Of a stretch of 54,633 nucleotides of DNA, positions 48,071-54,633 are shown piece after piece. Location: assembly GCF_002102355.1 (NCBI RefSeq), contig NZ_LQPT01000045.1, positions 1 through 54,633 of the forward strand. The letters run 5' to 3'. How positions within the stretch are numbered: position 1 is the first letter of the stretch; each line of letters opens with the position of its first letter. The stretch comes from Mycobacterium sherrisii. GTDB taxonomy: Bacteria > Actinomycetota > Actinomycetes > Mycobacteriales > Mycobacteriaceae. Both the position numbers and the translations under genes were made by a program. The notes beneath the pieces were generated by a model that had not been told where the DNA came from, ran no database searches, and saw nothing but the letters and a program-made list of their open reading frames with translations.

Positions 48071-49600
48071 TTGACCGATGACCCCGGTTCTGGTTTCACG
48101 ACCGTGTGGAACGCGGTCGTCTCCGAACTCAACGGCGATTTCGACGGAGACGGTGCCGCGGGCAACCGCACGACGCTCGTCACCCCGCTCACTCCGCAGC
48201 AGCGCGCGTGGCTCAATCTCGTCCAGCCCCTGACGATTGTCGAAGGCTTCGCACTGCTGTCGGTGCCAAGCAGCTTCGTGCAAAACGAGATCGAACGCCA
48301 TCTACGCACCCCGATCACCGACGCACTCAGTCGTCGACTCGGACAGCAGATCCAACTCGGCGTTCGCATCACACCACCGGCCGACGACGCCGACGAACTC
48401 CCCTACCCCCAGGGCGACACCTTCGCCGATGATCCCGGGCAAGAAACGTCAAGTGACGTTGACGAGGCCTTCGAGAGCAGCGACAATGGCGAAATCTCCG
48501 GGGCCGAGCAGAACTGGCCCAACTACTTCGCCGACCGGCCACTGGCCGCCGACGCCGGCGCCGCGGGCGGCACCAGCCTCAACCGGCGCTACACGTTCGA
48601 GACTTTCGTTATCGGTGCCTCCAACCGGTTCGCCCACGCGGCGGCCCTGGCCATCGCCGAAGCCCCGGCCCGCGCCTACAACCCGCTGTTCATCTGGGGT
48701 GAGTCGGGGCTGGGCAAGACCCACTTACTGCACGCCGCAGGCAATTACGCGCAGCGGTTGTTTCCCGGGATGCGGGTCAAGTACGTCTCGACCGAAGAAT
48801 TCACCAACGACTTCATCAACTCGCTGCGCGACGACCGCAAGGTCGCGTTCAAACGGAGCTACCGCGACGTCGATGTCCTGCTCGTCGATGACATTCAGTT
48901 CATCGAGGGCAAGGAAGGAATCCAGGAAGAGTTCTTCCACACATTCAATACGTTGCACAACGCCAACAAGCAGATCGTGATCTCGTCGGACCGGCCGCCC
49001 AAGCAGCTGGCCACCCTCGAAGATCGGCTGCGGACGCGGTTTGAATGGGGTCTGATCACCGACGTCCAGCCCCCCGAGCTGGAAACCCGCATTGCGATCC
49101 TGCGCAAAAAGGCACAGATGGAACGCCTTGCGGTGCCCGACGACGTCCTCGAACTGATCGCCAGCAGCATCGAGCGCAACATCCGTGAACTCGAGGGCGC
49201 GCTGATCCGGGTCACCGCGTTCGCGTCCCTGAACAAAACGCCGATCGACAAGTCGTTGGCCGAGATCGTGCTGCGGGACCTGATCGCCGACGCCAGCACC
49301 ATGCAGATCAGCGCGGCGACGATCATGGCCGCCACCGCGGAGTACTTCGACACCACCGTCGAAGAGTTGCGCGGCCCGGGCAAGACTCGGGCACTGGCCC
49401 AGTCGCGCCAGATCGCCATGTACCTCTGCCGCGAACTCACCGATCTGTCGTTGCCCAAGATCGGTCAGGCGTTCGGTCGGGACCACACCACGGTCATGTA
49501 CGCGCAGCGAAAAATCTTGTCGGAGATGGCCGAGCGACGTGAAGTCTTCGATCACGTCAAGGAACTCACCACACGGATCCGGCAGCGTTCCAAGCGCTGA
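48071..49600 (+). CDS. dnaA: Replication initiator DnaA
   Basis: TTG 48071 ([20 protein letters not shown]) is chosen because AGGGAG lies eight bases upstream and it matches the M. tuberculosis N-terminus; another TTG lies nine codons earlier. The 509-residue protein has domain I ([19 protein letters not shown]), a variable acidic domain II (residues 102-165), the AAA+ domain with Walker [13 protein letters not shown] (210-217) and Walker [15 protein letters not shown], and domain IV with the DnaA signature [18 protein letters not shown]. It opens oriC and binds DnaA boxes including those in its own promoter. Confidence 0.98.
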   Translation: MTDDPGSGFTTVWNAVVSELNGDFDGDGAAGNRTTLVTPLTPQQRAWLNLVQPLTIVEGFALLSVPSSFVQNEIERHLRTPITDALSRRLGQQIQLGVRITPPADDADELPYPQGDTFADDPGQETSSDVDEAFESSDNGEISGAEQNWPNYFADRPLAADAGAAGGTSLNRRYTFETFVIGASNRFAHAAALAIAEAPARAYNPLFIWGESGLGKTHLLHAAGNYAQRLFPGMRVKYVSTEEFTNDFINSLRDDRKVAFKRSYRDVDVLLVDDIQFIEGKEGIQEEFFHTFNTLHNANKQIVISSDRPPKQLATLEDRLRTRFEWGLITDVQPPELETRIAILRKKAQMERLAVPDDVLELIASSIERNIRELEGALIRVTAFASLNKTPIDKSLAEIVLRDLIADASTMQISAATIMAATAEYFDTTVEELRGPGKTRALAQSRQIAMYLCRELTDLSLPKIGQAFGRDHTTVMYAQRKILSEMAERREVFDHVKELTTRIRQRSKR

Positions 49601-49602
49601 AC

Positions 49603-49636
49603 CGGCCCGTCTCGCGCCGGGCCGCCGATTTTTTTT
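49603..49636 (+). terminator. Rho-independent terminator of dnaA
   Basis: CGGCCCG (49603-49609) pairs with CGGGCCG (49618-49624) around an eight-base loop, followed after four bases by eight T residues at 49629-49636. It starts three bases after the dnaA stop. Such a canonical T-tract terminator is uncommon in mycobacteria. Confidence 0.85.
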
Positions 49637-50103
49637 GCAAAAACTTCTCGCTCGTTTGTAACTCCAGCCACAGCCCGCAGATGTGCGCAGCGTTGTGCAC
49701 AAACGTGCCAACTGTCGGTGAAGTACTGGGCACCGACGTGCACACATCAGAGCCATCCCCAACGGCCCCACACCGGCTACACAATTACCCGGTCCGTCAT
49801 CCACAGGGCCGCCACCGCGCTAGCTGCGTCAAGTGGCGGCTGTCCCCAGAATGCACAGGCCTTAATACTGGTACTGAGATCTCTTCGTTGTTTCTTCTTT
49901 GAAGAACAGCCCTGGGGACGCACCGTTGCGCGCCGCACGTCTGGTCGTCACCCACTCGGGTTGTCGGCCTTCGCGATTAGCTTTCAAGATGGGCGCGGAA
50001 GCTCTACGGTTGTTGTTCGGCTGCCTTCGACTGCCGAGTGGACGTCGTGGCGCGGCGCACAGGCAAGCCGCCGGTTTCGGATTGGGGTAGGTGAAGGGAC
50101 GCT
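49637..50103. other. Origin of replication (oriC) between dnaA and dnaN
   Basis: In mycobacteria the functional origin is the dnaA-dnaN gap, about 500 bp here. Likely DnaA boxes include TTGTGCACA at 49693-49701 (readable on both strands) and TCATCCACA at 49797-49805, with weaker matches nearby such as CTGTCCCCA at 49850-49858. The part near 49860-49910 (CTTAATACTG, TTGTTTCTTCTTTG) is AT-rich compared with its surroundings and could be the unwinding element or the dnaN promoter. No gene is seen. Confidence 0.85.
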
Positions 50104-51303
50104 ATGGACGTGGCGACGACGAATGCTGGCCTCACCGACCTGAAGTTCCGACTGGTCCGAGATTCTTTCGCCGACGCCGTGTCATGGGTGGCGAAGAACC
50201 TGCCCTCCAGGCCGGCCGTGCCGGTCCTGTCCGGCGTGCTGCTGACCGGCTCGGACGAGGGTCTGACCGTCTCCGGGTTCGACTACGAAGTCTCCGCAGA
50301 GGCGCAAATTGCAGCGGAAATCGCTTCTCCGGGAAGTGTTTTGGTTTCGGGAAGGTTATTGTCCGACATCGTTCGGGCGTTGCCGGACAAGCCGATCGAT
50401 TTCTATGTCGACGGCAACCGGGTGGCATTGACCTGCGGTAGTGCGAAGTTTTCGTTGCCGACGATGGCGGTCGAGGATTACCCGACGTTGCCGACCCTGC
50501 CGGAGGAGACCGGCAGCCTGCCGTCGGATCTGTTCGCCGAGGCGATCAGCCAGGTCGCGATCGCCGCCGGTCGGGATGACACGCTGCCGATGTTGACCGG
50601 CATTCGGGTCGAGATCTCCGGCGAATCCGTCGTTTTGGCGGCGACCGACAGGTTCCGGCTGGCCGTTCGCGAGCTGACCTGGTCGGCGTTGTCTCCCGAC
50701 ATCGAGGCGGCCGTGCTGGTTCCGGCCAAGACGCTGGCGGAGGCCGCGAAAACCGGCACCGACGGCTCCGACGTGCGGTTGTCCCTGGGCAGCGGTTCGG
50801 GGGTCGGCAAAGACGGTTTGCTGGGCATCAGCGGCAACGGCAAGCGGAGCACCACCCGGCTGCTGGACGCCGAATTCCCGAAGTTCCGTCAACTGCTACC
50901 CGCCGAACACACCGCCGTGGCGACCATCAACGTGGCCGAACTGACCGAGGCGATCAAACTGGTCGCGCTGGTCGCGGACCGTGGCGCGCAGGTGCGGATG
51001 GAATTCTCCGAGGGCACGTTGCGGCTATCGGCGGGCGCCGACGACGTCGGTCGCGCCGAAGAAGAAGTTGCCGTCGACTTCGCCGGTGAGCCATTGACCA
51101 TCGCGTTCAACCCGACCTATTTGACCGACGGGCTCGGATCGGTGCACGCCGAGCGGGTGTCGTTCGGCTTTACCACTCCCGGCAAACCGGCATTGCTGCG
51201 CCCGGCGTTCGATGCGGACAGTCATCCCACGGGCACCGGCCCGTTCTCGGCGTTGCCCACGGATTACGTCTACTTGCTGATGCCTGTTCGGTTGCCTGGA
51301 TAG
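50104..51303 (+). CDS. dnaN: DNA polymerase III beta sliding clamp DnaN
   Basis: The 399-residue protein (402 in M. tuberculosis) has the three-domain clamp sequence. Recognisable parts are [60 protein letters not shown] with the conserved RFRLAVREL, and the C-terminal [12 protein letters not shown] that forms part of the ligand-binding cleft. It encircles DNA and tethers replicative and repair polymerases. It lies between oriC and recF, ten bases from recF. Confidence 0.98.
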   Translation: MDVATTNAGLTDLKFRLVRDSFADAVSWVAKNLPSRPAVPVLSGVLLTGSDEGLTVSGFDYEVSAEAQIAAEIASPGSVLVSGRLLSDIVRALPDKPIDFYVDGNRVALTCGSAKFSLPTMAVEDYPTLPTLPEETGSLPSDLFAEAISQVAIAAGRDDTLPMLTGIRVEISGESVVLAATDRFRLAVRELTWSALSPDIEAAVLVPAKTLAEAAKTGTDGSDVRLSLGSGSGVGKDGLLGISGNGKRSTTRLLDAEFPKFRQLLPAEHTAVATINVAELTEAIKLVALVADRGAQVRMEFSEGTLRLSAGADDVGRAEEEVAVDFAGEPLTIAFNPTYLTDGLGSVHAERVSFGFTTPGKPALLRPAFDADSHPTGTGPFSALPTDYVYLLMPVRLPG

Positions 51304-51313
51304 GACCGAATAG

Positions 51314-52477
51314 GTGTACGTCCGGCAGTTAGGGCTGCGCGATTTCCGGTCCTGGGCGCACGCCGACGTCGACCTGGGGCCGGGCCGCACGGTGTTCGTC
51401 GGGCCCAATGGCTACGGAAAGACGAATCTCATTGAGGCGCTGTGGTATTCGACTACTTTGAGTTCTCACCGGGTGGGCGTCGATGCGCCGTTGATCCGTG
51501 CGGGCAGCGGCCGGGCAGTGGTGTCGACGATCGTGGTCAACGACGGTCGGGAATGCGCGATCGATATCGAGATTGCCGCCGGCCGCGCCAACAAGGCGCG
51601 GTTGAATCGATCGCCGGTGCGTAGTACCCGCGAGGTGGTGGGGGTGTTACGTGCGGTGTTATTCGCCCCCGAAGATCTGGCCCTGGTGCGCGGTGACCCG
51701 GCCGACCGTCGCCGATACCTCGACGATTTGGCAACCGTACGGCGCCCGGTGCTCGGCGCGCTGCGCGCGGATTACGACAAGGTGCTGCGGCAGCGTACCG
51801 CGCTGTTGAAGTCACTGGCGGGGGCACGCTATCGCGGCGACCGGGGCGCATTGGACACCCTCGATGTGTGGGATGCGCGGCTCGCCGAGCACGGTGCCGA
51901 ATTGATGGCCGCGCGCACCGATTTGGTGAACCAGTTGGCGCCCGAGGTGGAGAAGGCCTACCAATTGTTGGCCCCGGGTTCGCGACAGGCCGCCGTCGGC
52001 TACAAAACGAGCATCGATCGCATGGGCATCGAGAATCTTGGTGAGGTGGGCGGCGACCGCGAATTCTTGCAAGCCACGCTGCTGTCCGCGCTGGCGGCGC
52101 GGCGGGACGCGGAGCTGGAGCGCGGGGTCTGTCTGGTTGGACCCCATCGCGACGACTTGGAGTTACGGCTCGGCGAGCAGCCGGCGAAAGGCTTTGCGAG
52201 CCACGGAGAATCGTGGTCGTTTGCGTTGGCATTGCGGTTGGCCGCGTACGAATTGCTGCGGGCCGACGGCGGGGAACCGGTGTTGTTACTCGACGACGTT
52301 TTCGCCGAACTTGACGCGGCGCGCCGTCAGGCGTTGGCCACGGTGGCCGAATCTGCGGAGCAAGTGTTGGTTACCGCGGCGGTGCTGGAAGATATTCCCG
52401 CGGGCTGGGACGCTAGGCAGGTGCACATCGATCTGCAAGACGATGACTCGGGCCGGATCTCGGTGATGCAAGCATGA
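51314..52477 (+). CDS. recF: DNA repair protein RecF
   Basis: The 387-residue SMC-like ATPase starts at GTG 51314. It has Walker [18 protein letters not shown] (30-37), the region [20 protein letters not shown], the ABC signature [20 protein letters not shown] and Walker [17 protein letters not shown]. RecF helps load RecA at single-strand gaps. Its stop overlaps the next gene's ATG by four bases. No gnd gene lies between dnaN and recF, the arrangement found in M. tuberculosis. Confidence 0.97.
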   Translation: MYVRQLGLRDFRSWAHADVDLGPGRTVFVGPNGYGKTNLIEALWYSTTLSSHRVGVDAPLIRAGSGRAVVSTIVVNDGRECAIDIEIAAGRANKARLNRSPVRSTREVVGVLRAVLFAPEDLALVRGDPADRRRYLDDLATVRRPVLGALRADYDKVLRQRTALLKSLAGARYRGDRGALDTLDVWDARLAEHGAELMAARTDLVNQLAPEVEKAYQLLAPGSRQAAVGYKTSIDRMGIENLGEVGGDREFLQATLLSALAARRDAELERGVCLVGPHRDDLELRLGEQPAKGFASHGESWSFALALRLAAYELLRADGGEPVLLLDDVFAELDAARRQALATVAESAEQVLVTAAVLEDIPAGWDARQVHIDLQDDDSGRISVMQA

Positions 52478-53037
52478 CCGGCTCAGAGCAGGAGCCCGAC
52501 GCGGGCCCGGCATCGTTATCGAGCGAACTGCGCGGAATCGACCTGGTGCGGCGCGCGCTCGACGAGGCCCGGGCCGCGGCGCGGGCGCAGGGCAAGGACG
52601 CCGGACGTGGCCGCGGCAGCGGCATGACGCCGCGGCGGGTAGCCGGCCGGCGGCGCAGCTGGTCGGGTCCGGGACCCGATATTCGCGACCCGCAGCCGCT
52701 CGGTCGGCTTACCCGGGACCTCGCGAAAAAGCGTGGCTGGTCGGGGCGGGTCGCCGAGGGCACCGTTTTCGGTCATTGGGCGGCGGTAGTGGGCCAGCAG
52801 ATCGCCGATCACGCCACGCCGACCGCGCTGCACGACGGTGTGCTCAGCGTGGCCGCCGAATCGACCGCTTGGGCTACCCAGTTGCGGATGATCCAGGCGC
52901 AGTTGTTGGCCAAGATCGCCGCGGCGGTCGGCAACGGGGTGGTGACCTCGTTGAAAATCACCGGTCCGGCCGCGCCGTCTTGGCGTAAGGGGCCAAGGCA
53001 CATCTCCGGTCGTGGGCCGCGCGACACCTACGGGTGA
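52474..53037 (+). CDS. dciA: Replicative helicase loader/operator DciA
   Basis: The 187-residue protein corresponds to Rv0004 (DUF721). A basic, disordered N-terminal half ([16 protein letters not shown]) is followed by the DciA core, [20 protein letters not shown], then [20 protein letters not shown] and [10 protein letters not shown]. DciA interacts with DnaB and is required for helicase loading in bacteria lacking DnaC. It overlaps recF by four bases and is the last gene before gyrB. Confidence 0.93.
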   Translation: MTGSEQEPDAGPASLSSELRGIDLVRRALDEARAAARAQGKDAGRGRGSGMTPRRVAGRRRSWSGPGPDIRDPQPLGRLTRDLAKKRGWSGRVAEGTVFGHWAAVVGQQIADHATPTALHDGVLSVAAESTAWATQLRMIQAQLLAKIAAAVGNGVVTSLKITGPAAPSWRKGPRHISGRGPRDTYG

Positions 53038-53278
53038 CACGTTTCGGCTTGTCCGCGCACCCGTTGAGGCCGGTCGGGATGGAGAAATGAGCAACGGCTC
53101 AGAGCCGCGAGAACGAAACGGACCCCTACGACGCACGTCCGGACGCACCGTCAATAAAGAAATTGGGCACACGGCGCGTCCAGACAGGCAGAAACGCGCC
53201 CGGAGAATCGGTCCCAGGCCTCAATCACGGTAGAGTGGACTGATGCGACTGCTGCGGTGACTGGAACCGCCCGCATGA

Positions 53279-54633
<1,355 letters not shown>

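Overview
The window is high-GC actinobacterial chromosome. Gene content, gene order and protein sequence identify a Mycobacterium around the replication origin, corresponding to the M. tuberculosis interval from Rv3852 through the origin to Rv0005. Lack of ESX-1 together with possession of ESX-2-type genes points to a slow-growing nontuberculous species, as in the M. avium group; the species itself cannot be fixed from this sequence. Equivalences to M. tuberculosis genes come from remembered sequence and gene order, not from a search.

Region 1 (1-13,010): the end of an Hns/Rv3852-like membrane protein, rraA, the divergent ethA/ethR pair with its operator, a Y-family polymerase of the DinB3 type whose start codon lies inside a perfect LexA-box palindrome, a PHP-domain protein, a four-helix membrane protein, an F420-type oxidoreductase, a candidate 46-residue gene and the gltB-gltD glutamate synthase operon.

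Region 2 (13,011-28,391): an accessory, type VII secretion-related region. An EspI-like ATPase (Rv3860 type), an ECF sigma factor with a C-terminal SnoaL-like domain, a deazaflavin-dependent nitroreductase, whiB6 and an Rv3863-like protein come first. All of ESX-1 is absent here. A reduced ESX-2 cluster follows on the minus strand (esxD, esxC, espG2, an Rv3888c-type ATPase, eccD2, mycP2, eccE2, eccA2). Genes for the secretion motor EccC2, for EccB2 and for the PE/PPE pair are missing. EsxD is joined by about 160 bp to an Rv3906c-like repeat protein that in M. tuberculosis lies many genes away. A frameshifted kinase fragment follows.

Region 3 (28,392-47,494): the conserved envelope, redox and segregation block: pcnA, mutT4, Rv3909, mviN (MurJ plus pseudokinase), sigM and its anti-sigma factor, trxB2-trxC behind a SigH-type promoter, cwlM, a GNAT-like protein, then the minus-strand run rpmH-rnpA-yidD-yidC-khpB-rsmG-parA-parB. 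Two perfect parS sites lie inside this run, one within parA and one at the start of rsmG.

Region 4 (47,495-54,633): the dnaA promoter with an inverted pair of DnaA boxes, dnaA with a strong terminator, the oriC region, dnaN, recF, dciA and the 5' part of gyrB.

The most unusual features are the ESX-2 cluster with no motor ATPase but otherwise intact genes, the LexA box over the dinB3 start, and two large unexplained palindromes upstream of whiB6 and of the ECF sigma factor. No tRNA, rRNA, CRISPR array or insertion sequence was found.
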